From NCBI GenBank assembly GCA_017513135.1, contig JAFWDH010000018.1:1-64000 (forward strand): a DNA stretch of 64,000 nt. The letters are read 5' to 3'. Under the pieces are notes generated by a model. That model saw only the letters and a list, made by a program, of their open reading frames with translations. It did no database searches and was not told where the DNA came from. Shown one piece after another: positions 34,169 to 43,174 of this stretch. The first letter of the stretch is position 1. Every line of letters starts with the position of its first letter. This DNA is from Oscillospiraceae bacterium. GTDB taxonomy: Bacteria; Bacillota; Clostridia; Oscillospirales; Ruminococcaceae. The position numbers and the translations under genes are program-made.

Positions 34169-35551
34169 ATGGAAAAGATGGAGAGACGTTACGGTCTTCC
34201 GACCGCCATCGCCACCTGTGTCGGCGTCGTGATAGGTTCCGGGATCTTCTTCAAGACGGAAGCGGTCCTGAAAGTGACCCAGGGCAACGTCGTGACCGGC
34301 ATTACTTCGCTCGCTATAATGGGCGTCATGCTTTTCTTCTGCTCCTACGCTTTCAGCCTGCTTGCTCAGAAATATGAGAAGGTCAACGGCCTGGTCGATT
34401 ATGCCGAGATGACGGTTGGACCTAAATACGCATATTATGTCGGCTGCTTCCTCACGTTCATATATACTCCCGCTGTGACCGGATGTCTGGCATGGGTCAC
34501 TTCGATGTATCTGTGCGAGCTGCTCGGATTTGAAAATCCTGCAGCGGGGCCTGAGTGTCTCGCTATAGCGGGACTGATCATTGCGGTTGAAGCATATGTC
34601 AACGCTCTGGCACCGAAGCTATCCGGCAAACTGCAGGTGAGCGGAACAGTCATAAAGCTCATACCTCTGTCTCTTATGGCAGTCGTAGGCATTATTGCCG
34701 GGCTCGGTAACGGTCAGCTTGCTGAAAATCTTACGAGACAGGCGGCTCCCGGAGCTTCTCCCGTCGCAGACCTCACTGCAGCAACGGTATCCATAGCGTT
34801 TGTTTTTGAGGGCTGGATCCTCTCCACCTCCATCAATTCCGAGCTCAGGGATGCCAAAAAGAACATGCCTAAAGCACTCATCATCAGCGCTGTGTTCATA
34901 GTTGCGATCTACATTGCCTATTTCCTCGGCATCTGCGGTTCCATCCCCGTGGACGATCTGATGGCTTCATCCTCCACCGCAGCGTTTATCCGCACGTTCG
35001 GAAGTTTCTTCGGAAGGATACTTAACGTTTTTATCTTCATATCGTGTCTGTGCACCACACACGGTCTAATGATCGCCAATGCAAGGAACATATACTCCAT
35101 CGCCGTGCGCGGCCAGGGCCCACACAGAAAAGTCTTTGCGCATGTCGATCCTGCCACCAAGATGCCTATCAACTCCACGCTGTTCGGCACTATGATCAGC
35201 ATGGTATGGCTCGTATACTTCTTCGGAGCGAACGTACTCGGGAACTGGTTCGGAGTCTTCGCGTTTGATTCGTCGGAGCTCCCGATAGTTAACCTCTATG
35301 CATTCTATATACCTATCTTCATCAGGATGTATAAAGATAAATCCCTGTCCACGTTCAACCGCATAGTGGCGCCTACGATGTCACTTCTCAGCTGCATCTT
35401 CCTCATCGCATGCGCCGTATATACGCACGGCATCGTCAAATACCGTCAGGCTGCAGCTTCCGGAAGTTTCTCATGTCCCGTGCTCTTCTATCTCATCGTC
35501 TTTGCGGCAGTCATGGTGTACTGTTCTTTCTTCTATAAGAAAGAGAAATGA
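34169..35551 (+). CDS. APC-family amino-acid permease
   Basis: A 460-residue membrane protein with about 12 spans. The first span holds the unwound GVVIGSGIFF motif of the APC superfamily. EGWILSTSINSELRDAKKNMPKAL is the usual loop after span 6 and matches the family. Substrate not readable. GGAGG lies eight bases before the ATG at 34169. Confidence 0.85.
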   Translation: MEKMERRYGLPTAIATCVGVVIGSGIFFKTEAVLKVTQGNVVTGITSLAIMGVMLFFCSYAFSLLAQKYEKVNGLVDYAEMTVGPKYAYYVGCFLTFIYTPAVTGCLAWVTSMYLCELLGFENPAAGPECLAIAGLIIAVEAYVNALAPKLSGKLQVSGTVIKLIPLSLMAVVGIIAGLGNGQLAENLTRQAAPGASPVADLTAATVSIAFVFEGWILSTSINSELRDAKKNMPKALIISAVFIVAIYIAYFLGICGSIPVDDLMASSSTAAFIRTFGSFFGRILNVFIFISCLCTTHGLMIANARNIYSIAVRGQGPHRKVFAHVDPATKMPINSTLFGTMISMVWLVYFFGANVLGNWFGVFAFDSSELPIVNLYAFYIPIFIRMYKDKSLSTFNRIVAPTMSLLSCIFLIACAVYTHGIVKYRQAAASGSFSCPVLFYLIVFAAVMVYCSFFYKKEK

Positions 35552-35575
35552 TCTGCCGGCTAAATGATTCACTGA

Positions 35576-35608
35576 GGCAGAGCTTCCATTGGATGCTCTG
35601 CCTTTTTT
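35576..35608 (+). terminator. terminator of the permease gene
   Basis: GGCAGAGC and GCTCTGCC stem with an 11-base loop and six T. Confidence 0.9.
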
Positions 35609-35622
35609 CCGCCCGTTCGGAC

Positions 35623-35631
35623 TGATATAAT
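35623..35631 (+). promoter_or_regulatory. extended -10 promoter of the RpiB-like gene
   Basis: TGATATAAT at 35623-35631 is a TGn extended -10. The -35 position falls in the T-tract of the preceding terminator and is poor. Confidence 0.5.
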
Positions 35632-35673
35632 CTTATTGCGGTTACTCATAACAAAAAACAAAGGAGCAGAAAA

Positions 35674-36273
35674 ATGAAGACCATCAAGGATAAGTACATA
35701 GTAGTCGGTTCCGATGCAGCAGGGTATCCCCTCAAGGAAGCAGTCAAGCTCCATCTTCAGGATCTGGGCTGGCATGTGGAAGATGTAGGCTGCAGCGAAG
35801 AGAACGGTATGCATGAGATGTTCCACCGCGTAGGTTTCAAGGTCGGTGCCAAGATCTCGGAAGGCGAATACGAGAAAGGTCTCGTGTTCTGCGGAACAGG
35901 CATGGGCATCCACGTGGCTGCCGGTAAGTGCCCCCACGTGCAGGCAGGCGTCGTGGAGAGCGTTCCCGCCGGCAAGCGCGCGGCAGCAGCGAACAACCTC
36001 AACGTTCTGGCGATGGGCGCTCAGTACGTCTCACCCGCGATGGGTATCGAGATAGTCGATGAGTTCCTCAACACACCGTTCGGCGGTGATTACGGCGAGG
36101 GCTTCCTTGCCATGCACAGACTCGCCTGGGAAGAGATCGACGAGTTCGATTACGAGGCATTCAAGGCAAACGGGTTTGAGCCCATCCACAAATATGACGT
36201 GGAATTCAAGCCGGACGGAGCTCTTCCCAAAGGCATGGTCACATACAAGCCGGTACTTTTCGGCGCTCCGTGA
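35674..36273 (+). CDS. RpiB/LacAB-family sugar-phosphate isomerase
   Basis: A 199-residue isomerase-fold protein. GSDAAGYPLKE, CGTGMGIHVAAGK (active-site C73) and ANNLNVLAMGAQ are the family motifs. It is about 50 residues longer than ribose-5-phosphate isomerase B, with an added C-terminal stretch. Longer RpiB relatives act on other sugars, including tetrulose phosphates, so ribose-5-phosphate is only one candidate. AAAGGAG precedes the ATG. Single gene with its own terminator. Confidence 0.8.
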   Translation: MKTIKDKYIVVGSDAAGYPLKEAVKLHLQDLGWHVEDVGCSEENGMHEMFHRVGFKVGAKISEGEYEKGLVFCGTGMGIHVAAGKCPHVQAGVVESVPAGKRAAAANNLNVLAMGAQYVSPAMGIEIVDEFLNTPFGGDYGEGFLAMHRLAWEEIDEFDYEAFKANGFEPIHKYDVEFKPDGALPKGMVTYKPVLFGAP

Positions 36274-36298
36274 TCATAATTCTGCAAAAAACAAAGCG

Positions 36299-36333
36299 CC
36301 GCAGATGCGTAATGACGCATCTGCGGTTTTTTT
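36299..36333 (+). terminator. terminator of the RpiB-like gene
   Basis: CCGCAGATGCGT and ACGCATCTGCGG form a 12-base stem with a 4-base loop followed by seven T. Confidence 0.93.
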
Positions 36334-36387
36334 AGATTATTCCTGCAGATCTGCTGTTTCAGCCAGACCGCGATCCCGGTTAACCAG

Positions 36388-36888
36388 TTACTGTTCGGAT
36401 CCTTCCTGCGTTGTCAGGAGCTGTTCTGCCTCAGGTTCGATCCCGCATTCCATAAGAACAAGCCGGTAGTAATCGACGGCACCCCTTATATCATCTTCTG
36501 TAGGACAGCCTTTGTTGATACCTCCGATCAGCTTAAGCGGTCCGAAGGTATCAAATCCCCTGCAGCAGTAAGCCCCGTGCACCCTGTTCTGCCTCTGTTC
36601 CGCAAGGGTGCGGATCTCTTTTGCGTAGTCCCTGTCAGGCGAACCGGCTGTACATATGAAAAAGACATCCTTTTCGAAAGGCATTTTGTCTATTGCGATA
36701 TCAAGTATCTCGTTATAGATCTTCCCGAAGGCTATCCCCGATGCAAACCCCACCGCATCATAATCTGACAGATCTCCCGTAAAAGATCTCGCGTCATGCA
36801 GCTCGACCGGAAATTGCTCAGCTATCGCGTCAACAAGTTTCCTGGTGTTTCCGTGATGCAGTGACTCATAAAGTATGATCGTCCTCAT
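36388..36888 (-). CDS. flavodoxin-family protein
   Basis: A 166-residue protein with the FMN phosphate loop (ESLHHGNTRKL at about 8-18) and the AGSPDRDY loop near the isoalloxazine site. It probably carries electrons or serves as an FMN-dependent reductase. GGTGA about six bases upstream is a weak ribosome site. It follows the phosphodiesterase gene by 13 bases, so the two are co-transcribed. Confidence 0.78.
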   Translation of the reverse strand: MRTIILYESLHHGNTRKLVDAIAEQFPVELHDARSFTGDLSDYDAVGFASGIAFGKIYNEILDIAIDKMPFEKDVFFICTAGSPDRDYAKEIRTLAEQRQNRVHGAYCCRGFDTFGPLKLIGGINKGCPTEDDIRGAVDYYRLVLMECGIEPEAEQLLTTQEGSEQ

Positions 36889-36901
36889 TTATGTTCACCG
36901 C

Positions 36902-37444
36902 TCAGAAAGAGTACGTCATCGTGACGTTACCGTCCATATCCTTCCATTCCATGCCGTCATCGGTGATTATCATATATGAATTGGTGCTGCCGCCCTTCGG
37001 GATCGCAACGGATCCGGGATTGACATAAAGGAAATCACCGTGATCTTCACATGCCGGAATGTGTGTATGGCCATGCAGCAGTATGTCTCCTTTTCTGAGA
37101 GGCGGAAGATTGTTCTCGTTGTACACGTGGCCGTGGGTCGCATAGATCATCCTGCCGCCTACGCTGAAGACCGCATACTCAGCTTTCATGGGATATGCGA
37201 GCACCGCTTGATCAACATCCGAATCGCAGTTTCCGCACACCGCAAGGATACTGTCCCTGCGCTTGTTAAGCATATCTATGACCTCGGGCGGGCCGTATCT
37301 CTCTGGCAGGTCGTTTCTGGGGCCGTGATTCAGGACATCGCCCAGAAAGACCATTCTGTCAGCCCCTTCCCTGTCAAACGCTTCCAGAGTCTTCTCACAC
37401 CAGTATGCGGATCCGTGAAGATCCGAGAACACGAACCACTTCAT
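36902..37444 (-). CDS. YfcE/MJ0936-type metallophosphodiesterase
   Basis: A 180-residue calcineurin-like phosphoesterase. All metal-binding motifs are visible in order: SDLHG, GDVLNHGP, GNCDSD, THGH and GHTHIP. These bacterial enzymes hydrolyse phosphodiesters in vitro; the natural substrate is unknown. GGAGGAG lies upstream of the ATG. Confidence 0.88.
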   Translation of the reverse strand: MKWFVFSDLHGSAYWCEKTLEAFDREGADRMVFLGDVLNHGPRNDLPERYGPPEVIDMLNKRRDSILAVCGNCDSDVDQAVLAYPMKAEYAVFSVGGRMIYATHGHVYNENNLPPLRKGDILLHGHTHIPACEDHGDFLYVNPGSVAIPKGGSTNSYMIITDDGMEWKDMDGNVTMTYSF

Positions 37445-37534
37445 AAGTTTCTCCTCCGATCAAGATATGAATCTCCTTAACAGAATTATATCGGACTTGC
37501 CGGCATCGCTCAACACGAACAGACTGCTGTTGCA

Positions 37535-37560
37535 GAAAAGGCCCGCTTTGAAAGCGGGCC
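37535..37560 (-). terminator. terminator of the flavin reductase gene
   Basis: Minus strand: GGCCCGCTT and AAGCGGGCC stem with TTTTC following. Confidence 0.8.
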
Positions 37561-37578
37561 TCTGATCACGGTTTTATA

Positions 37579-38121
37579 TTACAGGTTCCTTCCGAACAGA
37601 TACGCCTTTTCCATATAGCCGGACCTGCTTGCTATCTCTCCAGCCCCATCCACGCCTCCGCAGAACAGACAGTCCCTGAACTCCGCCTTGTCGAAGCATG
37701 ACACCCATCCCTTGATGCCGTTCACTGCCCTTTCAGGCGTTGACTCATCATCATCCGCTGCCGTACAGACAAAATACACATCGCGGAAGCGGTAATCGCC
37801 TCCGTATAAAGGATTCATCCTGTCCAGCATCGTCTTGAGCTGTCCGCTCATCTCATAGTAATAGATCGGAGAAACAAAGACCAGAACATCGGAGCACTGG
37901 ACTTTCTCTGCGATAAGTGTCGCATCGTCGTTGATTACGCACCTGTGCGTCTTCTGGCATGCCATACAGCCGGTGCAGAAGCTGATGTCCTTTTCCGCAA
38001 GTGAAAGGAATTCAGCATCGTTTCCCGCGTCAACTGCACCTCTTACGATCTCATGCGCAAGTATAGCAGAGTTGCTTGTAACTCTAAGACTTGAAGAAAT
38101 AACAAGGATACTTTTTCCCAT
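37579..38121 (-). CDS. NAD(P)H-dependent FMN reductase / iron-sulfur flavoprotein-like
   Basis: A 180-residue flavodoxin-fold protein. SSSLRVTSNS at the N-terminus is the FMN phosphate loop, and SPIYYYEMSGQLKTMLDR is the conserved core of this reductase group. The Cys cluster CTGCMACQKTHRC (about 49-61) resembles the iron-sulfur site of Isf-type flavoproteins, but spacing CxxCxxC...C makes a cluster uncertain. AGGTC precedes the ATG. Confidence 0.8.
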   Translation of the reverse strand: MGKSILVISSSLRVTSNSAILAHEIVRGAVDAGNDAEFLSLAEKDISFCTGCMACQKTHRCVINDDATLIAEKVQCSDVLVFVSPIYYYEMSGQLKTMLDRMNPLYGGDYRFRDVYFVCTAADDDESTPERAVNGIKGWVSCFDKAEFRDCLFCGGVDGAGEIASRSGYMEKAYLFGRNL

Positions 38122-38172
38122 TTTAAGACCTCAAACAACAACCTATTATTCCGTTTTCGGAGCCTTACGAAA

Positions 38173-38200
38173 AGTATATATTTTCCCGTGAAAAAGGCAA
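38173..38200 (-). promoter_or_regulatory. promoter of the flavin reductase gene
   Basis: Minus strand: TTGCCT (38195-38200), 16-base spacer, TATACT (38173-38178). Confidence 0.5.
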
Positions 38201-38224
38201 TGCATTATATGTTGTGTGTTTTAC

Positions 38225-38256
38225 AGAAAAAACCGCGCCTTACGGCGCGGTTTTTA
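38225..38256. terminator. terminator after the esterase pair
   Basis: ACCGCGCC and GGCGCGGT stem, 4-base loop, A-run before and T-run after. It ends the minus-strand esterase operon. Confidence 0.88.
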
Positions 38257-38268
38257 TATAGTATCACT

Positions 38269-39117
38269 TTATAGCGGTAAATCAGAAGTTGGGAGAGTGA
38301 CCGGAAGCCAGCTCATGAAGATCTGTATCCACTTGTCCCAGTACTCCCAAATATGTTCTCCGTAAGGTTCTTCGTAATAGCAGTATCTGAACGGATCTCC
38401 CGGCAGGCTGCGGAAGAAATCCCTCATATGCTGCGCCATCTCCAGGTTCCTGTCGAAACTCCCGCAGGTGTGGAACAGCGCAGGCAGCGGTCCTCCGCTC
38501 TCAACCGCCTGTCTGGCCAGAAGATACAGGTCCTCCTCGGTTTCTCTCGGATCTTCTCCGGGGCCGAGCCCCCAGCAGAGCAGGTGCCTTGCGTCCATCA
38601 CCGCAGACGGAAACTCTTCATTGGAATTCCTCGCATGAAGCCCGATCGGTCTCATATACGCGTGATTCCCGTTAGAAATTGCGCCTATAGCCGCGTATCT
38701 GTCAGGATAGGTCAGACCTATCTTAGCCGCTCCGTAACCTCCCATAGACACACCCGCAACGAACGTGTCTTCGCGTCTGGAGGAAACGCAGTAGTGGCTT
38801 TTCACTATCTCGGGCAGCTCTTCTGTCAGATAACGGAAAAATGCTTCCCCGTGCACCATATCGGCATATCCGGAAAGCTGAGCGGACGGCATCACAACCG
38901 CCACTTTCCTGTCGGTGCTGTACCGCTCTATACCTGTATACCTGAGCCAGTGGCTGCAGTCATGGCTGGTCCCGTGAAGCAGATACAGAACAGGGTAGCC
39001 CTCTTCCGGTGGCAAGGGCTCTGCCGGAGCCAGCTCGCCTTTGTCCGGCATGATCACATATACTGTCTGGTCCATTGAAAGGATCCCGGAGTAAAAATCA
39101 AGTCTGCTTAGCGACAT
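38269..39117 (-). CDS. CE1/esterase D-type hydrolase
   Basis: A 282-residue alpha/beta hydrolase similar to tributyrin and feruloyl esterases. LLHGTSHD gives the oxyanion region (47-54), nucleophile S124 is in GVSMGGYGA, and H255 is in GEHIWEYWD. No signal peptide. It overlaps the upstream gene by one base (TAATG) with GGAGG ahead, so the two products are made together. Confidence 0.85.
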   Translation of the reverse strand: MSLSRLDFYSGILSMDQTVYVIMPDKGELAPAEPLPPEEGYPVLYLLHGTSHDCSHWLRYTGIERYSTDRKVAVVMPSAQLSGYADMVHGEAFFRYLTEELPEIVKSHYCVSSRREDTFVAGVSMGGYGAAKIGLTYPDRYAAIGAISNGNHAYMRPIGLHARNSNEEFPSAVMDARHLLCWGLGPGEDPRETEEDLYLLARQAVESGGPLPALFHTCGSFDRNLEMAQHMRDFFRSLPGDPFRYCYYEEPYGEHIWEYWDKWIQIFMSWLPVTLPTSDLPL

Positions 39118-39851
39118 TACACTGTTTCCTCCTTCCACCAGGCCATGAAATCGGAAAGTCTGTCGGACCAGGTCTTCCAGTCTGAAATACCGTCCGCCGT
39201 GACGAACTCCGCCTCGCTGCCGATCGATTCCGCGATCTCGACAGCCCTGTCATAATCGCGGTCTTCCCGTGACGAGAAAATATAGAATCTTCCTGAAGAA
39301 ACCTCAAGGCAGTCTCCGATAAATGAATCCCACACGGAGCGTCTGTTCTGAGTGTCCCCGTAAAGATTCTCCAGTCTGTCTTCCGTAAACCATCCTTCAG
39401 GTTCCCTGTCGGGGGAATACATCCCGGAAAGTGAGGCTGCTGCGCTGAACAGTTCCGGTTCATCCATTGCCCAGCGGATCGCTGCAGTTCCTCCGACGGA
39501 TACTCCGGCTATAGCCATTTTTCTGTTGTCAACGGGTATTCCCCTCAAGTATGTCCTGATATACTCCCTCACGTATCTGAGCGACTGGTAGAACTGATAG
39601 CCGAGGGCCATGTCGGTATAGCATCCCTGCAGGCACGGTATCAGAACCGCCGCGGTTCTGTAACGGTCGCACAGGACCTTCAGTTTTGTGGAGGTGATCC
39701 AGTTCAATCCGCTCTCGCCTTCCGGAGACAGAAGGAAGAGAGTCGAATCAGCATCAGTTATAGCTCCGGATGCGGTCTCCGGGAGCATGACCCTGAATTC
39801 GGAAGCCATCCCTATCTTAGGGCAGAAATAATCCTGAGTGATAATTGCCAT
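39117..39851 (-). CDS. CE1-like hydrolase lacking the catalytic histidine (possible pseudo-esterase)
   Basis: A 244-residue alpha/beta-hydrolase relative. The nucleophile elbow GVSVGG (S118) is kept, but the His motif reads GISDWKTW where its neighbours have GYHEWDTW and GWHEWDVW, so His is Ser223. The oxyanion HGxx is also replaced by SPEGE. It may be inactive and act as a partner of the co-translated esterase downstream, or use different chemistry. GGGAATG precedes the ATG. Confidence 0.72.
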   Translation of the reverse strand: MAIITQDYFCPKIGMASEFRVMLPETASGAITDADSTLFLLSPEGESGLNWITSTKLKVLCDRYRTAAVLIPCLQGCYTDMALGYQFYQSLRYVREYIRTYLRGIPVDNRKMAIAGVSVGGTAAIRWAMDEPELFSAAASLSGMYSPDREPEGWFTEDRLENLYGDTQNRRSVWDSFIGDCLEVSSGRFYIFSSREDRDYDRAVEIAESIGSEAEFVTADGISDWKTWSDRLSDFMAWWKEETV

Positions 39852-39903
39852 TTCATTCCCTTTCCTACGGCAAGATCCCGATGATCCATATGTTGATATG
39901 ACC

Positions 39904-39929
39904 GAAGCCCGGCGGAGCAGCCGGGCTTC
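39904..39929 (-). terminator. hairpin after the second carboxylesterase gene
   Basis: GAAGCCCGGC and GCCGGGCTTC form a 10-base stem with a 6-base loop. The T-tract is poor, so termination may be partial and read into the esterase pair. Confidence 0.55.
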
Positions 39930-39944
39930 AGATGTATTTACTGA

Positions 39945-41423
39945 TCAGCCGAGCAGATACCTGTTGATATCAAGCAGGAAGGTCGTCTTCTTGTCGATGT
40001 ATGTAGTGGGCTTGACTTCATCGAAGAACAGCATCGTGTTGGGTTCTTCCTGAGAATATGTCTGCCACTCGGGCATCGGCGTGCCGTCCTGATCGAATCC
40101 GTTCGGATTACCTGTCCTGGCGAAGTTCGTCCAGTAGTTGCACATCTTGCGGGCAACGTCGTAGTGATGGCCGTCAAACGGTCTCCAGCATTTCATCAGT
40201 GTCTCGAATGTGAACCAAAGCTCGGAACTGTGGAACGCGCCGGCATCATCTCCGGGAATCGTGGGTCCGAAGTTGTAATAATACGCAGGGCGGCCCTTTC
40301 TTGCAAGTCCCTCACACATCAGCTTCTCGCAGACATCAAATCCTACGATCTTGGTGCTGAGTTTTCCGTCTACTGCCTCGCGATATCCTTCGGCATATTC
40401 ACCGAACTGGGCTTTGAGCCACTCCTCTTCATCCCCTCTGGGAAGGACCAGGAACTCATTTGTTGTATTTCCGGTCATAAAGTACTCGGGGTTCATCTCA
40501 CCGGCAATAGCCAGCTTCCACCACTGATCGACGATGTACTTGCCGTCGATGGTAGCAGTCATGAAAGGATTGACTTCCCAATACTTCTCTTCGACGAACT
40601 CCTCGGGAAGCTGTCTTGCTTCCTCTATCGTCTTTACACCGAGAGCCTCAAGGAATTTGACGCCTTTTTCAAGAGCGACTTCCATGGTGTCTGCCACAGG
40701 CATGAACACCACAGGATGAGTGGGAACCACACCGCCCGCAGACTGTGCGATAGCTCCGCGGAACAGTCCCTTTGCCTTCGGGGAGGTGCAGTGATACATG
40801 GTACTTCCGCCGCCTGCTGACTGGCCGAAGATTGTGATCTTTTCGGGATCACCGCCGAAGTTCGCGATGTTTCTCTTTACCCATGCGATGCCGGCGTTCT
40901 GGTCAAGCAGACCGAAGTTTGTCGGATGCTCCGGATCCTCCTTGACAAGATCGGGATGCGCAAGGAAGCCGAATACGTTAAGCCTGTATGCTATGGATAC
41001 CAGAATGACGCCGCGGCGGTTCATGCTTTCTCCGTCGAACTCCATCTCATGGCAGTAGCCTTCCTGGAATCCGCCGCCGAAGATCCATACCATGACGGGG
41101 AGTTTCTCGTCAGCGCTCTTTGCGGGAGTCCATATGTTGAGGCAGAGGCTTCCCGCTTCGCTCATGGGAACTTCGGGATCGACATGCCATTCCTTGGAGT
41201 AGAAGGCTTCCGGATCCCTGCCGGGGACTCTCTGTCTGGTGATCGGCGCAAACTCCAGGCAGTCGCGGATCCCTTCCCAGGGCTCTACCGGCTGCGGAGC
41301 GCGCCAGCGGTTCTCACCGACCGGATCAGCAGCAAAAGGAATGCCCTTGAACACTGTCGTGCGGGCATCGGAACCCTGAATGCCGCGGACCAGTCCGCTT
41401 TCAGTTTTTGCGATACGTAACAT
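39945..41423 (-). CDS. type-B carboxylesterase
   Basis: A 492-residue paralogue of the carboxylesterase at 12940-14460. S202 is in GQSAGG, the acid is in NTTNEF, and the His is in GAFHSSEL; GGG at 116-118. The usual EDCLYLN motif is altered to EAGSLCLN with one added residue. GGAGGAG precedes the ATG. Directly downstream of another carboxylesterase (70-base gap with a hairpin but no clear terminator), so probably one operon. Confidence 0.88.
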   Translation of the reverse strand: MLRIAKTESGLVRGIQGSDARTTVFKGIPFAADPVGENRWRAPQPVEPWEGIRDCLEFAPITRQRVPGRDPEAFYSKEWHVDPEVPMSEAGSLCLNIWTPAKSADEKLPVMVWIFGGGFQEGYCHEMEFDGESMNRRGVILVSIAYRLNVFGFLAHPDLVKEDPEHPTNFGLLDQNAGIAWVKRNIANFGGDPEKITIFGQSAGGGSTMYHCTSPKAKGLFRGAIAQSAGGVVPTHPVVFMPVADTMEVALEKGVKFLEALGVKTIEEARQLPEEFVEEKYWEVNPFMTATIDGKYIVDQWWKLAIAGEMNPEYFMTGNTTNEFLVLPRGDEEEWLKAQFGEYAEGYREAVDGKLSTKIVGFDVCEKLMCEGLARKGRPAYYYNFGPTIPGDDAGAFHSSELWFTFETLMKCWRPFDGHHYDVARKMCNYWTNFARTGNPNGFDQDGTPMPEWQTYSQEEPNTMLFFDEVKPTTYIDKKTTFLLDINRYLLG

Positions 41424-41470
41424 TTTGTTGTCTCCTCCTTGCAGAAGAATAATTAACTGTGTTGTTCATG

Positions 41471-41491
41471 CCGGGATAACTTCTTTCCCGG
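41471..41491 (-). other. intercistronic hairpin between carboxylesterase genes
   Basis: CCGGGA and TCCCGG arms 9 bases apart with no T-run. It may stabilise the upstream message or be a weak attenuator. Confidence 0.4.
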
Positions 41492-41493
41492 AT

Positions 41494-43035
41494 TCAGATA
41501 TTCAGTTCGATCAGACACCTGGTATTTGCATCAACAGGCCCGTGGCTGACAGAGATCTCGTCCAGGAACTCGATCTGGCAGGGATCCGACTCCGTATAAG
41601 GATCCCACTGCGGCATCGGAGTGCCGTCCTTGTCGTTTCCGTTGGGATCTCCGTTCTTGGCAAAGTTGGTCCAGTAGTTGCACATCTTTCTCGACAGGTC
41701 GAAGTGATGGCCGTCGAAGGGTCTCCAGCACTTCATCAGCGTCTCAAACTCAAACCACAGGTCACAGGAGTGGAACGCACCGGCATTGTCTCCCGGGATC
41801 GAAGGTCCGAAGTGATATACATACGTCTTCTGACCCACCTTCTCGCGCTGACGTGCGAGGACATAAAGCGTGAATCCGCTTATGAAGCATGTAGCTGCCC
41901 TTGCCAGCGTGATCCCCTTTTCCGCTGCGGTCTGTCTGCAGGCTGCGAGGTACTCCTCCGCCTTGTCGCCGAACTCGCTGCGGATCCAGTTCTCTGTCAC
42001 TTCATCAGAAGCGTTGGGGTCCGCGGGAGCCATAGGATTCGCCTGTCCTGGTCCTCTGTAGAAGCCCTCATTGGTATTGTACCCGGTCATGATCGGGACA
42101 TTGACCATGCGTCCTTCTCTCGCGGTTACGGTATAGTCCTCTTTTACATAATTGCCATCATCGACGACTCTTAGCCAGAGATTTGCTTCCAGGAACTTTT
42201 TCTCAACGAAATCAGCGTCAAGTTTTCTCGCCTCTTCCAGTGTCTCGACCCCGAGGTAATCACGGAAGAATCTCACTCCGGTCTCTTCCGCTTCCTTAAG
42301 AGTGCCTACACCTCCCATGAATGATCTGGGATAGACCGTCCCAGTGCCACCGAAAGACTGCGGGATAGCTTTCTGGAACAGTCCCTCATTCTGCGCAGCG
42401 GCAAGATGATGCATGACGGCAGAACCGCCTGCGGACTGGCCGAATACGGTGATGTTTTCCGGGTCTCCCCCGAAGTTGGCGATATTGCGCTTTACCCACT
42501 CGATGCCGAAGCGCTGATCCAGCAGGCCGTAGTTGGCCGGGGCATCCGGGTTCTCGGCAGTTATCTCAGGATGGCAAAGGAATCCGAAGCAGTTGAGCCT
42601 GTATCCGATCGATACCAGGATCACGCCGCGCGAAGCGATGCGTTCGCCGTCAAATTCCTGCTCATGCGGATATCCTTCGCGGTAACCGCCTCCGAAAATC
42701 CACACCATTACGGGAAGCTTGTCATCAACGGTCTTGGCAGGTGTCCAGATATTTGCCCTTAGGCAGTCTTCGCCCATTGGGACTTCCGGATCGACATGCC
42801 ATTCCTTCGAATAGAATGCGTCAGGATCCTTGCCTGGAATATCCTGAGTCGGAATAGGCCCGAACTCGGAGCAGATGCGCACTCCTTCCCAGTCCTCAGC
42901 AGGCTGTGGGGGACGCCAGCGGTTCTCGCCAGATGTGTCCGCGGCAAACGGGACTCCTTTGTAAACAGTGATACGCGCGTCTGTGCCGACTACTCCTCTG
43001 ACGCGCCCGTTCTCGGTTCTGGTTTCTCTCACCAT
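41494..43035 (-). CDS. type-B carboxylesterase
   Basis: A 513-residue carboxylesterase with a full triad: S201 in GQSAGG, Glu in GYNTNEG and His in GAFHSCDL; EDCLRAN replaces EDCLYLN. No signal peptide. The promoter at 43146-43174 is covered by a perfect inverted repeat, so it is probably regulated. The weak ribosome site is GAGG nine bases before the ATG. First gene of a two-carboxylesterase operon. Confidence 0.88.
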   Translation of the reverse strand: MVRETRTENGRVRGVVGTDARITVYKGVPFAADTSGENRWRPPQPAEDWEGVRICSEFGPIPTQDIPGKDPDAFYSKEWHVDPEVPMGEDCLRANIWTPAKTVDDKLPVMVWIFGGGYREGYPHEQEFDGERIASRGVILVSIGYRLNCFGFLCHPEITAENPDAPANYGLLDQRFGIEWVKRNIANFGGDPENITVFGQSAGGSAVMHHLAAAQNEGLFQKAIPQSFGGTGTVYPRSFMGGVGTLKEAEETGVRFFRDYLGVETLEEARKLDADFVEKKFLEANLWLRVVDDGNYVKEDYTVTAREGRMVNVPIMTGYNTNEGFYRGPGQANPMAPADPNASDEVTENWIRSEFGDKAEEYLAACRQTAAEKGITLARAATCFISGFTLYVLARQREKVGQKTYVYHFGPSIPGDNAGAFHSCDLWFEFETLMKCWRPFDGHHFDLSRKMCNYWTNFAKNGDPNGNDKDGTPMPQWDPYTESDPCQIEFLDEISVSHGPVDANTRCLIELNI

Positions 43036-43145
43036 GTCTCAGTTCCTCTTTCTTTTTTATTTGAAATCCGGATTCTTCGCGCTTGCAGGAATACCTTGTC
43101 ATCAGTTCCATCCGTATCCGGAAAGAACTGTTTTTGCATGTACTG

Positions 43146-43174
43146 ATTATATGTCAGCCGGCTTTCGCCCTCAA
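43146..43174 (-). promoter_or_regulatory. promoter of the carboxylesterase operon
   Basis: Minus strand: TTGAGG (43169-43174), 17-base spacer, TATAAT (43146-43151). The -35 box overlaps the inverted repeat at 43172-43192. Confidence 0.7.
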
